DNA from: Agarilytica sp045430345
GTDB lineage: Bacteria; Pseudomonadota; Gammaproteobacteria; Pseudomonadales; Cellvibrionaceae
Length of the DNA stretch: 64,000 nt
Direction of reading: 5' to 3'
Assembly: GCA_045430345.1 (NCBI GenBank)
Contig: JAILXT010000001.1
Location: forward strand, 806,001 to 870,000
Part shown: positions 52,090-60,921 of the stretch, piece by piece
Layout: the number at the start of each line of letters is the position of its first letter
How positions within the stretch are numbered: position 1 is the stretch's first letter
Notes under the pieces: model-generated
What the model saw: only the letters and a program-made list of their open reading frames with translations
Database searches by the model: none
What the model was told of the DNA's origin: nothing
Made by a program: the position numbers and the translations under genes

Positions 52090-53934
52090 CTACTCGGGCA
52101 ACGAACGGTTATTTAAAATAATACCTAAGCGTTGAGTTGTGAATGTGCCCATCGCGCGATCAAAATATCCGTGCGCGTCAAAGCGTACGATTCTCGCACC
52201 GTCATCTAGGTCGGCCTGTAGCGCCGCAGAAAACTCATCGTAGAAAGTATAAACTTCAAGGCGTCCGTTTACCCAGACAGTATAGATGCCACGCTCACCA
52301 CCCGGTACGACCAAAGGTACTTGGTCTAGCCCCGTTAGATCCGTTGGGATACCGGCAATCACAATATGATGACGAAATAGTGCGTTTTCTATATCTAATA
52401 AAATACCGTCATCACTTACCCCTGCAATCCCGTCTGCAGCCCCCACTAAGCCATAGTTCACCACCATATGACCGCGTATATCGGCAACATCAACCACGCT
52501 GTTTGCATAGAAGTCTTCCGGCGATGCGCCGAATTGCGCGGTGAACCCCCGCGCTCGAATCGGATCACCGTTTACGATACCTGACACATCCAAAGTCCCG
52601 GTATTAATCTCGTAGCTGTCTGGGTCGGCATCCGTCGCTTCAGACGTGCCCGTACCACCAAAGTCATATAGGCCTGCACGGCGGCCATTTATGTAGGCTA
52701 CATCCACTGATAATGGGCTTGTAGTTACGACCGAACCCGCAACATTCGATTGCACTAAGCGAACAATGCCCTCGGATGCATCGAGGGTGCTTTCGGTAAC
52801 GACACCCGTCGCGTATACCCCGGAGCCGACGGAGATGGCATCAATTGTAGGGCTGTCCTCGCCACGTTGCGTCATCACGGTATCTTCCGAAACCTCAACA
52901 GTAAACGTATCGTTGAAGATAAAGCTGCCGGATGATAGCTGTACGATCGCGCCGCGCACACTCAGTGTATTCCCGTTACGCGCCACCACGGTTCCGCGTA
53001 GTATATCGGCTTGATCCCAAGGTACACTGCTGCCGGCAGTCACATGTGTTGCCACATATTCACGCGCTTCCCTATCCCATGCTCCCTGGGTGATAACCGC
53101 GGTGCCACTGTCTTTTAGGCCTAACGCGGCTAAACCTTCGGGACTATCTAGCGAAACGCCATCCACTTCATAGGTCGTATTTGAATCAACATTGACCCGT
53201 GCGCTGCCAAATGCACCATTTCTAACACGAAATGGGCGCAAGTCCATCGAGAAGACCTCGTTTTCACCGTCGACATTACCTAACACACCCCGTAAACGAA
53301 AAGGCTTCGGCTCTTCTAATATTGTGTCAGCAATCAAAACGGGCTGTACAGTGACTGTGGCGGTATCCCCCGATATCTCGATGCTATTCGAGGCATCCAA
53401 GTCAAAATCCAGCGTTACCTGTGCAGGTACCCCTGGCGCAATGACAAAACCCTCTCGGTCATTAAACATTATATCCACGTCAACATCCGTCATCGGATCA
53501 CCCGCTTCGTCGATAACACTCGCTAGGATTGCAGATCCATTTTCGTCTTGTACAGTCACTTCTGCACCAGAGAAATCTAAGCTCATAGACGCGCTGTCAT
53601 ATCGCCCGGAAGGAACATCCAGGACAGTCAGCAGCTCAGTGACCTCGACATACTCAGCGAAATCTATGCTGGTAGTTTGAGGTAAGACATTCACAACCGC
53701 GCCGTTAGCGCGTGTTAGTGTGATATTAGTGACGTCTACCTGGTAGGTAAGGAAATCGCCTTCGGCATCGGTGATCCCAACGGACAGCTTACTCACTACC
53801 GTCGAGTCATCGATATCATCGTTATTGGCTGTATCAGTGCCGCCACAGGCCAGTAACCCTAGACTGAGCGCAGCAGCAAGTGCGATTTGACTGCAACGCT
53901 GCGGGAGTTTGGTGAGAACTTCTTTAATGGTCAT
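52090..53934 (-). CDS. DUF4382-type lipoprotein, 614 aa
   Basis: Large predicted lipoprotein and first gene of the sigma module. The lipobox is LLACGG (Cys about 30). An N-terminal domain (about 45-200) of DUF4382 type has VGITDAEGDFLTYQVDVTNITLTRANG. A second part (about 215-420) has DUF5666-like repeats of beta strands with RGTVVARNGNTLSVRGAIVQL. Many Asp, Thr and Val residues suggest a secreted beta-rich protein. ACTGGAGATTAA just before the ATG includes the ribosome-binding site and is perfectly complementary to an upstream segment. The protein presumably faces the cell surface or periplasm. Confidence 0.8.
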   Translation of the reverse strand: MTIKEVLTKLPQRCSQIALAAALSLGLLACGGTDTANNDDIDDSTVVSKLSVGITDAEGDFLTYQVDVTNITLTRANGAVVNVLPQTTSIDFAEYVEVTELLTVLDVPSGRYDSASMSLDFSGAEVTVQDENGSAILASVIDEAGDPMTDVDVDIMFNDREGFVIAPGVPAQVTLDFDLDASNSIEISGDTATVTVQPVLIADTILEEPKPFRLRGVLGNVDGENEVFSMDLRPFRVRNGAFGSARVNVDSNTTYEVDGVSLDSPEGLAALGLKDSGTAVITQGAWDREAREYVATHVTAGSSVPWDQADILRGTVVARNGNTLSVRGAIVQLSSGSFIFNDTFTVEVSEDTVMTQRGEDSPTIDAISVGSGVYATGVVTESTLDASEGIVRLVQSNVAGSVVTTSPLSVDVAYINGRRAGLYDFGGTGTSEATDADPDSYEINTGTLDVSGIVNGDPIRARGFTAQFGASPEDFYANSVVDVADIRGHMVVNYGLVGAADGIAGVSDDGILLDIENALFRHHIVIAGIPTDLTGLDQVPLVVPGGERGIYTVWVNGRLEVYTFYDEFSAALQADLDDGARIVRFDAHGYFDRAMGTFTTQRLGIILNNRSLPE

Positions 53935-53936
53935 GA

Positions 53937-54048
53937 TTAATCTCCAGTTTGTGCCCTGTGGGCATCAATGTTGTCATTCCGCTGGTATCCGTGGAATAGA
54001 CTAAGAATTTCGACGCGTCTGGTATATAAACGCGATACTGGAGATTAA
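53937..54048. repeat. 12-bp inverted repeat covering the lipoprotein ribosome-binding site
   Basis: TTAATCTCCAGT (53937-53948) and ACTGGAGATTAA (54037-54048) are perfect complements 88 bases apart. On the leftward transcript, the 3' arm contains the GGAG ribosome-binding site two bases before the ATG-proximal ATC, and the 5' arm is its exact antisense. If transcription begins above 54048, the leader could hide the site in a 12-bp stem. A smaller GCCC-ACA-GGGC hairpin lies between the arms. Confidence 0.55.
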
Positions 54049-54101
54049 GTTGACAAGGAAACTGAAGAAATTTGATTTTTTCTTTTTGGAGGGCCGGGCA
54101 A

Positions 54102-55364
54102 TCAACCGGATTTTTGCAGATCTAAGGTGGCGATACGTTGGTTTACACCGAATATGTATTCGATAATATCTCTATCCATACCTTCCCGGTAGGCGTATGT
54201 TTTATCCATTGTGAATGTTTCAAGCAAGCGTAACAATGCAACCCCGGTAATCGCATCATTTGCGGCGCGTAAGTGCGGCACCCACCCAATATTCACCTTA
54301 TTCCCCCCGCTCACCTCAAACTTACTAGGGCGTTCGGGGTTATTTCGTCCGGTATACATATACGACAGCAAAAACGTGTTTTGATGGGAAATAGCAGCAA
54401 GCGCAATATCTATTTGCCTGATTTGCGCCGGGGTACAGTAATTAAAAAGGTCCCACATTAAAATCACATCAAACTTACGTGACATATGATGATCCAAAAC
54501 AGAAAGGTTTAGCCTTTCAGTATTTTGGGCCTGGCTCCGTTCAATAATGGAAAATAAATCAATTCTAAAATACGCGCCAGATTTTTCAACGATTTCATCC
54601 TCTGGGCGGTTCAAGGCTGAGCCTAAATCCAGAACAACGAAATCATCATCACTCTGAAGCAAACTCATGACTTCCGCTACCGAAGGGGAGATATGCATTT
54701 TTTCTTCAACGGTAGTCGGTTGATCAACGTGCTGCGTATTGCGCCCGCTTTCAGATTTACTGATCAAATGTTTTGACTCCGAACTCGCGGAGAAACGCAT
54801 CACGTGTTCGGTGATCCCCGGCAACATGCCCATCTGCCCGAGCAAAGTGTCTTGCATATAGTAGCCCGGCAACGATTTTAATAATTGCATCGTACTATAG
54901 TTGGGGGTTGCTCTTAGACTAATAGGCTCTTCAGACAACTCCAATAAATATTTGTCCTTCACCGAAAATATACGAGGCTTTTCAGGAATATTCTTTTCAA
55001 CGTATCGCAGCATATAGAGCAATGTATTTGTTTTACAATACGGCCGTAAATGTTCGAACAACGCATGTATTTGTTCGAGGTCCAAATAGTTAAAAAGATC
55101 CCACGCCAGGATCACATCGAATTTTTCGTTTTCGTTGTAATTATCGAGACAATCGAGAATATCAAAATCGATTATATCGTTACCTAAGGCGAGATGATCT
55201 CGTAAGCTTGTACCGAGATCTTGAACTTGAATTTTACAACTTAATTCAGAGAAAAGCTGAAAACAGCCAGCATTCATAGGACCGAGTTCAAGCACCCGAT
55301 TACGATCAGAGTTCTTAATTTCATTATAAATTGCGGTTAACGCAGGCGATCGATGTAACAGCAT
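54102..55364 (-). CDS. Protein with two tandem methyltransferase-like domains
   Basis: A 420-residue protein built of two homologous halves. Residues about 20-190 and 245-415 share the order VLELGPMNAG / VVLDLGSALN (motif I-like), FDVILAWDLFNYL / FDVILMWDLFNYC (motif II-like) and a PEKPRIFSV / PERPSKFEV segment. The linker (about 195-235) is polar. Glycine spacing in motif I is altered, so SAM binding is uncertain in both. It follows the bactofilin gene by 60 bases and is likely cotranscribed. No family name is known to me; a fold-level resemblance to class I methyltransferases is the firmest statement. Confidence 0.75.
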   Translation of the reverse strand: MLLHRSPALTAIYNEIKNSDRNRVLELGPMNAGCFQLFSELSCKIQVQDLGTSLRDHLALGNDIIDFDILDCLDNYNENEKFDVILAWDLFNYLDLEQIHALFEHLRPYCKTNTLLYMLRYVEKNIPEKPRIFSVKDKYLLELSEEPISLRATPNYSTMQLLKSLPGYYMQDTLLGQMGMLPGITEHVMRFSASSESKHLISKSESGRNTQHVDQPTTVEEKMHISPSVAEVMSLLQSDDDFVVLDLGSALNRPEDEIVEKSGAYFRIDLFSIIERSQAQNTERLNLSVLDHHMSRKFDVILMWDLFNYCTPAQIRQIDIALAAISHQNTFLLSYMYTGRNNPERPSKFEVSGGNKVNIGWVPHLRAANDAITGVALLRLLETFTMDKTYAYREGMDRDIIEYIFGVNQRIATLDLQKSG

Positions 55365-55424
55365 AAATATCTTAGGGCGAACAAAATATGTACGCCCTTA
55401 TAGTACCATCATTTGTATATAAAT

Positions 55425-56111
55425 TTACGTATCTTCTTCAGGCTTTTTTGGCGCCTTTTCTTTTACTGCATCATGTTCTTTTAACTGGCTCGCCATCGCC
55501 TTTACATCGCTACGTTCATCCATTTCCATGTCAATTGAACCACGGAATTTTGCCCCGTCTTCCAAAATGACACGCTCCGCTTTTATGTTACCCTGAACGT
55601 GACTCGATGCCCGAATTGCAATGCGCTCTTCACCATGTAGATCGCCTTCAACACGGCCTTCAACAGTAATTGTTTTTGCGGACACATTTGCTTGTAATAC
55701 GCCCTGCTCTCCTACCGTTAAATTGTGCCCTTTTAAGTCGATCGTGCCTTCAACTTTACCTTGCACCAGCAAGTCTTCTTCACCGACCAACTCGCCCTTA
55801 AAACGAATTTTCGGTCCGATAACAGCTGTCGGTGTTTGCTGTTGATCAGAACGCTGACGAAGCGGTGCAGCATTATCAACGGGATATACATTGGGCTCGT
55901 CCTGTTTTGCTTCAGAGCGATGATTTAACATATGGGTATCTCCTGAACTTTTATCGGGGTTTATATTCTGGCTTTCGTTTGAAACTGTGTTGAGTTTAGG
56001 GTTAACGCTAAGGCTGGCGCTTTTATGCGCATGATGGTTTTCACGTCCTTCAGGCCGATCAGCACCATGGCTATCTGTCAGATGAAAGAGCTTTGAAAAA
56101 GTTATATCCAC
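55425..56111 (-). CDS. Bactofilin (polymer-forming cytoskeletal protein)
   Basis: Bactofilins self-assemble into filaments through a right-handed beta-helix and scaffold cell-shape or surface processes. It is 228 aa. A long polar N-terminus (about 1-85) precedes the DUF583 core (about 90-200), where repeating strand turns such as KFRGELVGEEDLLVQGKVEG and GVLQANVSAKTITVEGRVEGDL give the beta-helix. A charged tail ends in KAPKKPEEDT. The N-terminal extension is longer than usual. It is the first gene of a leftward pair with the tandem methyltransferase-like gene. Confidence 0.9.
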   Translation of the reverse strand: MDITFSKLFHLTDSHGADRPEGRENHHAHKSASLSVNPKLNTVSNESQNINPDKSSGDTHMLNHRSEAKQDEPNVYPVDNAAPLRQRSDQQQTPTAVIGPKIRFKGELVGEEDLLVQGKVEGTIDLKGHNLTVGEQGVLQANVSAKTITVEGRVEGDLHGEERIAIRASSHVQGNIKAERVILEDGAKFRGSIDMEMDERSDVKAMASQLKEHDAVKEKAPKKPEEDT

Positions 56112-56550
56112 TTGGCTTTACCTAGATATCTGATATCACCCACCAATAAGTAGACGATAATGAACGCGTATAAAATTGTGTGAAAATTAAGTTCTGTTTT
56201 AAATCTCAAGAAGAACTTACATTTAAATTTACACCAATATTTAGGAGAAAATATTTTTATTTTCACCAAATATATAAACAATCTAACTGCATGTTTTTAA
56301 TGATAAAAAGAAAGATTATCCTGCGCTTTTTTTTACCACCAAACCAACAAATGTAATACGCGCCATTTTTATAGCGTTTAACGTTGAGCACATTTTCTTA
56401 ATGCGTTTTTAGTATCAGGGAAATGAGAACAGGATCACAAAGAAATTAATTCCAATTAAAGTGGCTACTTTTCTTCGATTTGGCGAGGTTTTTGAAATAT
56501 TCTTGTGTGATGATAAATCATATAAAAGCGCTGCTAAAAACAGCTTCAGA

Positions 56551-56736
56551 TTATATGGGCGTCACTGCCCGTGATGCGTGGTTCTTGAGGTTTGATGACT
56601 GCAGGACCCGTTGTTGAACCATCAATAAGTTTCGCGCCTCATTGACACAATGAAACATTGGACCCAGTGCCCGTAGTTTCCATGTGGCTTCGTATTTGCC
56701 TTCTTCAAACCCTAGTAGATCTCTACAGACCAGGTG
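56551..56736 (-). pseudogene. Possible gene remnant in a long geneless stretch
   Basis: An open frame of 61 codons with no start, after a TGA at 56737-56739. It reads as protein-like (FEEGKYEATWKLRALG), and another frame upstream starts MVRELAVL before stopping. This suggests a decayed gene broken by a frameshift, but no family is recognised. The rest of 56112-56838 is AT-rich, and no gene or RNA is visible. Weak evidence. Confidence 0.2.
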
Positions 56737-56838
56737 TCAATACGGCAAGCTCACGCACCATAAACCAAGAAAGTCATAAAGCAGAGACGTGGTTTGATTA
56801 CAATAAATACCGCAGATAAACTTTTGCGTTTTATACAA

Positions 56839-56869
56839 TAAAAAAACCCGCATCTTTCAATGCGGGTTT
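56839..56869 (-). terminator. Rho-independent terminator of the PKD lipoprotein gene
   Basis: On the leftward strand AAACCCGCAT pairs with ATGCGGGTTT around a six-base loop (56844-56869), followed by seven T. It lies 31 bases after the stop codon. Confidence 0.88.
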
Positions 56870-56899
56870 CATTTACGAGAAGTTAAACCTCAGCGTGAA

Positions 56900-59800
56900 T
56901 TACTCCGGAACGACATATTCCACATCCCAATTAAGTTCTATACCAGAATGCTGACAGTCAATTTGAGGATCATCATCGCCGCTGATAATTAATGAGAAAT
57001 TCGCTTCGCCCTCGTTAACGATATCTGCGCTCACTGAAGCAAATGCTTCTACTGGGATGTCTATGTTAAATGAGCCCCACTGTTGCGTGCGAGGGAAAGA
57101 GCAGGATGGATTTTCCACATCAGAGAATGTCTCACCCGTTCTTTCATGCCCCAAACAATAGCGCTCAGAGCTTTGGTGATAACTTAACCATTTAATCGCA
57201 TCAAAGTCATAAAAATATGGGCCTAGTCCATACTCACCATCTTCGTCCGCTTCAGAAACAAGACGCTGCATACGCCATGCTTTCTCTGAAGAGATAATCA
57301 CTTGATCACCGATAGTCAGGAAGAACTCGTCATCATATCTCCAGTAAACATCATTGCCACTGTTAGCGCTGATCGTTGAAGAACACACGACAGCGTTATC
57401 GGGCAGCGTGGCGACAACAGATTGACGGTAGAAGCCTTGAATCACATCGTGATTCTTACCCTGAGTACTAACACCGTCTACGGTGTCGTGATCCCACTCG
57501 CATCGACCAGGATAGGAATCCTCGTCATCACCCAATACCGTAGATTCAAAGTTAATGGGGAGTTGAATTGTCTGTCTTGGCAAGGTATCGCAATCGACCA
57601 AGACATCATCAGCTGTTTTCTGAACGGTAATACTCACAGTGCTTGGCGCGCTCGACATAGCACCATCATTTACGATGAGCTGCGCTACATAAGTACCTAC
57701 CACGCCCGGCGTAAACACAGGGTTTACAGAAGTATTGTCATCGAAGCTTGCGCTAGCATCTTCAGGCATAGACACGATACTCCAGTCGTAGCTCAAGTCT
57801 GATCCTTCGGGGTCGGAACTCGCGCTACCATCGAGCATTACATTAGTGTCAACTTCAGCTTCTGCGTCGTCGCCCGCTCTTGCTATTGGCGATTCATTTG
57901 ATGCAAGAATTGAAACAACGTCAGCTTCACTGTCCAGCTCACCGTCATTAACTATTAATTGAATTTCATAATCACCAAAAGTGATTACATCAACACTTGG
58001 CGTTGCAGTGGTTTCTCCACTCAACACTACACCGTCGCTCCCACCGACAACAGACCATAAATACGTAATATCGTCGCCATCAGCATCGCCACTATTCGAA
58101 CCATCTAGAGAGAGGGTATCGCCCGCAGCTGCGGCAACATCTTCGCCCGCATCAGCAACCGGCTGTTGATTCGCCACGCGAATTTGAACCATATCCGGCT
58201 CACTCGCAACATCGCCATCACTTACGATTAATTTGACCGTATACACGCCCTTATTTACCGCGGTAAGTAGAGGTGTGGCGCTATTCGCTAACGTGAGGGT
58301 CAAACCATCGGCTGGATTCGCATCATAAACAGACCAAGCGTATGACAAATCGTCTCCGTCTGGGTCACTGCTGCCTGATGCATTTAATACCACCAAGTTA
58401 CCAACAAATGTGTCAACGTCGTCACCGCCATCCGCAATCGGTTGCGCGTTTTCTGGCTCTGGTGGTTCCGTAGGCTCAGGCACTGGCGTTGGTTCAACCG
58501 TAGGTACTGGTGTCGGTTCAACCGTAGGTACGGGCGTTGGTGCAACGGTAGGTACTGGGGTTGGTTCAACCGTAGGTACGGGCGTTGGTGCAACCGTAGG
58601 CGCTGGCGTTGGTGCAACCGTAGGCGTTGGGGTTGGTGCAACCGTAGGCGCTGGCGTTGGTGCGACCGTAGGCGCTGGGGTTGGTGCAACCGTAGGCGCT
58701 GGGGTTGGTGCAACCGTAGGCGCTGGGGTTGGTGCAACCGTAGGCGCTGGGGTGGGTGCAACCGTAGGCGCGGGCGTTGCAGTCCATACGGGAGTCGGGG
58801 TCGGTGTTGGTGTGACTACAACCGAGGGGTCATCACATATAATTTGAGCGCTATCGAGATTATCTTCAAAATTAGCGTTAAATGGCGCATAAGGAAAATC
58901 GCCGTTATTGTGAGGTTGTGCAATAGCGATGTCGGTGTAAACGGTGTCTGGCTTGGTTTTAACGACAGGGAGCATCTCTTTTTGATCTAGCACCCACAAA
59001 CCATAACGGTTATCGACATCATCTACGTTAGAGTCAGCGCGACAATATGCGCTGATGTCACTTTCGTCCAAGGTCGTACACTTAGACCAACTTACCAGTG
59101 AACGATCGGAACCATCGCGATAGGTTTCCATCGCGCTGTACCAGCCCTTAACCGAGACTTGGTTGGGGTACATATCAACTTCACCGTCAACAAACGACTC
59201 TGGAGACAACCCCCCAAAAACCATTTCACCCTGCGTTTGGTGAGGAGATTGTAACTCTACGGGATTCCCGCCTAAAAACTGGTTGTATTGATGCTGAAGG
59301 ATAGCAACTAACTTGCCATTCTCGGCTTGTTTTAATTCTGAGATTGCCAAAAACGCAGCATCTGATCCACCGACGCTTACGGTATCGTAAAGCTGTTCGA
59401 TGGATCCACCATCCGTCGTAATACGCAAAATTGTATAGTTATTAGTTGGAACCACAGCACCAACAACCGTTTCGATCGCAAACTGGCAAACGGCTTCATC
59501 AGCCCAGTCTTCAGGCTTCTGTAATCCTTCCGTTTTAGAAACGGAGAACAAATCATCATAGTCTGAATTTTCAGGCAACACTTTTTGAGCACTAACACCA
59601 CATTGCTTTAGAAGCTCGTAACTACGAGACCAACGCACAAAAACTACGCGACCGTCGTTCATGGTCAATGGGTGTAAGTCATGGTTATTGCCATACGTAA
59701 GCTGAAGGATGTTTTCACCTTCAATGCTCATTGAATGAAGTAACGATGGACGCTCGTTTGGACTAACTTTGATGCAGTTCTCACCGTCATCTTCGTCAAC

Positions 59801-60397
59801 GATGTTATCCACTGGGCTATCAGGATTTCCGGCTGCGCGGTCTGAAGTAAATACGATACCACCTTCGTCTGTGTAGACCGGCCCTGTATCCTGGCCAGCA
59901 TTTGCTGAAAGATCATCGGCGATAACACGGCGAACTTCGCCTGTAGCGAAGTCGTATTCGTAGATATTCCATGAATAGTCAGATGCATGACCTTCAGGAC
60001 CATGAGCAGCAAAAAGCAAGCTTTGTCCGTCCGCTGATGTAGTCAGGTCCTTAACGTCAAAGTCTGAACTTCCGAAATAGGTTTCTAGTACTTCTTGAGA
60101 GAGGGAATCAATATCTAAGCTGGTTTGAACAACCAACTTAGCGCCAGGACGAAATTCATATGGCGAGCTCGCATCCAAGGGTGCTTCAGACTTTTGATTG
60201 ATCGCTCGGGTGTACTTATCAATATTCGCTTGAGATTCAACGCTGATATTACGTTCAACGTATGCAAACGCGGTGTCATTCGCTAATGCCGCATCGCTGC
60301 CACTTGGCGAGTCTTCCCCACCAGAACAGCCGAAAAGCGTGAAGGCAACTGCTGAAGCAACCCCGAAGCTTTTGCTAACTTTTAACAACTTGACCAT
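56900..60397 (-). CDS. Large lipoprotein with beta-propeller, Pro/Thr linker and PKD-like domains
   Basis: About 1165 aa. The lipobox is TLFGC (Cys about 24). Residues about 95-510 look like a TolB/HzsA-middle-type beta-propeller, with DTGPVYTDEGGIVFTSDRA and NDGRVVFVRWSRS; there is no CxxCH heme site, so hydrazine chemistry is not implied. A linker of twelve PTPAPTVA-type units (about 545-645) follows, then three PKD/Ig-like domains (about 660-940, each with DGDD or EGSDLSYxW). The last 220 residues, with several Cys, form an unknown, perhaps carbohydrate-binding domain. The ATG at 60397 fits the signal peptide better than one at 60421. Confidence 0.82.
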   Translation of the reverse strand: MVKLLKVSKSFGVASAVAFTLFGCSGGEDSPSGSDAALANDTAFAYVERNISVESQANIDKYTRAINQKSEAPLDASSPYEFRPGAKLVVQTSLDIDSLSQEVLETYFGSSDFDVKDLTTSADGQSLLFAAHGPEGHASDYSWNIYEYDFATGEVRRVIADDLSANAGQDTGPVYTDEGGIVFTSDRAAGNPDSPVDNIVDEDDGENCIKVSPNERPSLLHSMSIEGENILQLTYGNNHDLHPLTMNDGRVVFVRWSRSYELLKQCGVSAQKVLPENSDYDDLFSVSKTEGLQKPEDWADEAVCQFAIETVVGAVVPTNNYTILRITTDGGSIEQLYDTVSVGGSDAAFLAISELKQAENGKLVAILQHQYNQFLGGNPVELQSPHQTQGEMVFGGLSPESFVDGEVDMYPNQVSVKGWYSAMETYRDGSDRSLVSWSKCTTLDESDISAYCRADSNVDDVDNRYGLWVLDQKEMLPVVKTKPDTVYTDIAIAQPHNNGDFPYAPFNANFEDNLDSAQIICDDPSVVVTPTPTPTPVWTATPAPTVAPTPAPTVAPTPAPTVAPTPAPTVAPTPAPTVAPTPAPTVAPTPTPTVAPTPAPTVAPTPVPTVEPTPVPTVAPTPVPTVEPTPVPTVEPTPVPEPTEPPEPENAQPIADGGDDVDTFVGNLVVLNASGSSDPDGDDLSYAWSVYDANPADGLTLTLANSATPLLTAVNKGVYTVKLIVSDGDVASEPDMVQIRVANQQPVADAGEDVAAAAGDTLSLDGSNSGDADGDDITYLWSVVGGSDGVVLSGETTATPSVDVITFGDYEIQLIVNDGELDSEADVVSILASNESPIARAGDDAEAEVDTNVMLDGSASSDPEGSDLSYDWSIVSMPEDASASFDDNTSVNPVFTPGVVGTYVAQLIVNDGAMSSAPSTVSITVQKTADDVLVDCDTLPRQTIQLPINFESTVLGDDEDSYPGRCEWDHDTVDGVSTQGKNHDVIQGFYRQSVVATLPDNAVVCSSTISANSGNDVYWRYDDEFFLTIGDQVIISSEKAWRMQRLVSEADEDGEYGLGPYFYDFDAIKWLSYHQSSERYCLGHERTGETFSDVENPSCSFPRTQQWGSFNIDIPVEAFASVSADIVNEGEANFSLIISGDDDPQIDCQHSGIELNWDVEYVVPE
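58484..58778 (-). repeat. Tandem 24-bp repeat encoding the PTPxPTVx linker
   Basis: Twelve near-identical 24-bp units encode the eight-residue repeats PTPAPTVA and variants (PTPVPTVE, PTPTPTVA). High identity among the central units suggests recent expansion by slippage or recombination. The other reading frames across it are also open, but only because of the repeat. Confidence 0.9.
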
Positions 60398-60452
60398 GAC
60401 AATCACCACTAAACCGGACAAACGAATATTATTTAATCAATACGTGGATTAT

Positions 60453-60880
60453 GCCTAATGCAAAAGTATTAGTTCGGAATGGGTTCGCAAAGCGGGAAAT
60501 TTAATGGCTAAAAAGATAAAAAATGTGAGCTAGTTAATGCTTGTAGATCTTGATAATGCTTCTACTGTCGCGAGTATTATCAAGCGCGCATCGTCTGAGG
60601 AGTATCGACCAGTTCACAATTCAGTTAAACCGATACGACAAAACCGATGATCTTTGTTCATTCGATAAATTCGATTTGTCGCCTAATACTTTTTAAACTT
60701 TTTATTTTTTTGCACGCAAAAAGTGCTAGAAAAGTATTAGATGTTTTTTAGGGGGATTAGGCAAAAGCATGACGAATAATGAGAGGCAAATCACGCCAAA
60801 AGGATGATACGGTTTTGTTTTTAATACGGTTTTTCGTATATAGCGCTAACTGCTAATACCCAAAAAGTAAGAGAAGTACT
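60453..60880. repeat. Recurring CTAATAC heptamer in the region upstream of the PKD lipoprotein
   Basis: CTAATAC or its complement GTATTAG occurs at 60466, 60683, 60734 and 60853, with near copies at 60454 (CTAATGC) and 60877 (GTACTAA). CTAATACTTTT (60683-60693) and AAAAGTATTAG (60730-60740) form an 11-bp inverted repeat, and AAAAGTATTAG recurs at 60462. The 524-base stretch 60398-60921 has no credible gene. Multiple binding sites for one regulator are the likeliest explanation. Confidence 0.5.
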
Positions 60881-60921
60881 AACAAATGATTATGCTTCGC
60901 GTGGAATATCGAAGTAGAAAA

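Noticed and set aside
58384..58990. Glycine/valine- and arginine-rich frames across the repeat
   Set aside because: They exist only because the 24-bp repeat keeps every frame open; the PTPxPTVx frame belongs to the long lipoprotein.
56900..60397. Hydrazine synthase function for the propeller protein
   Set aside because: The resemblance is limited to a beta-propeller; the CxxCH heme motifs are absent.
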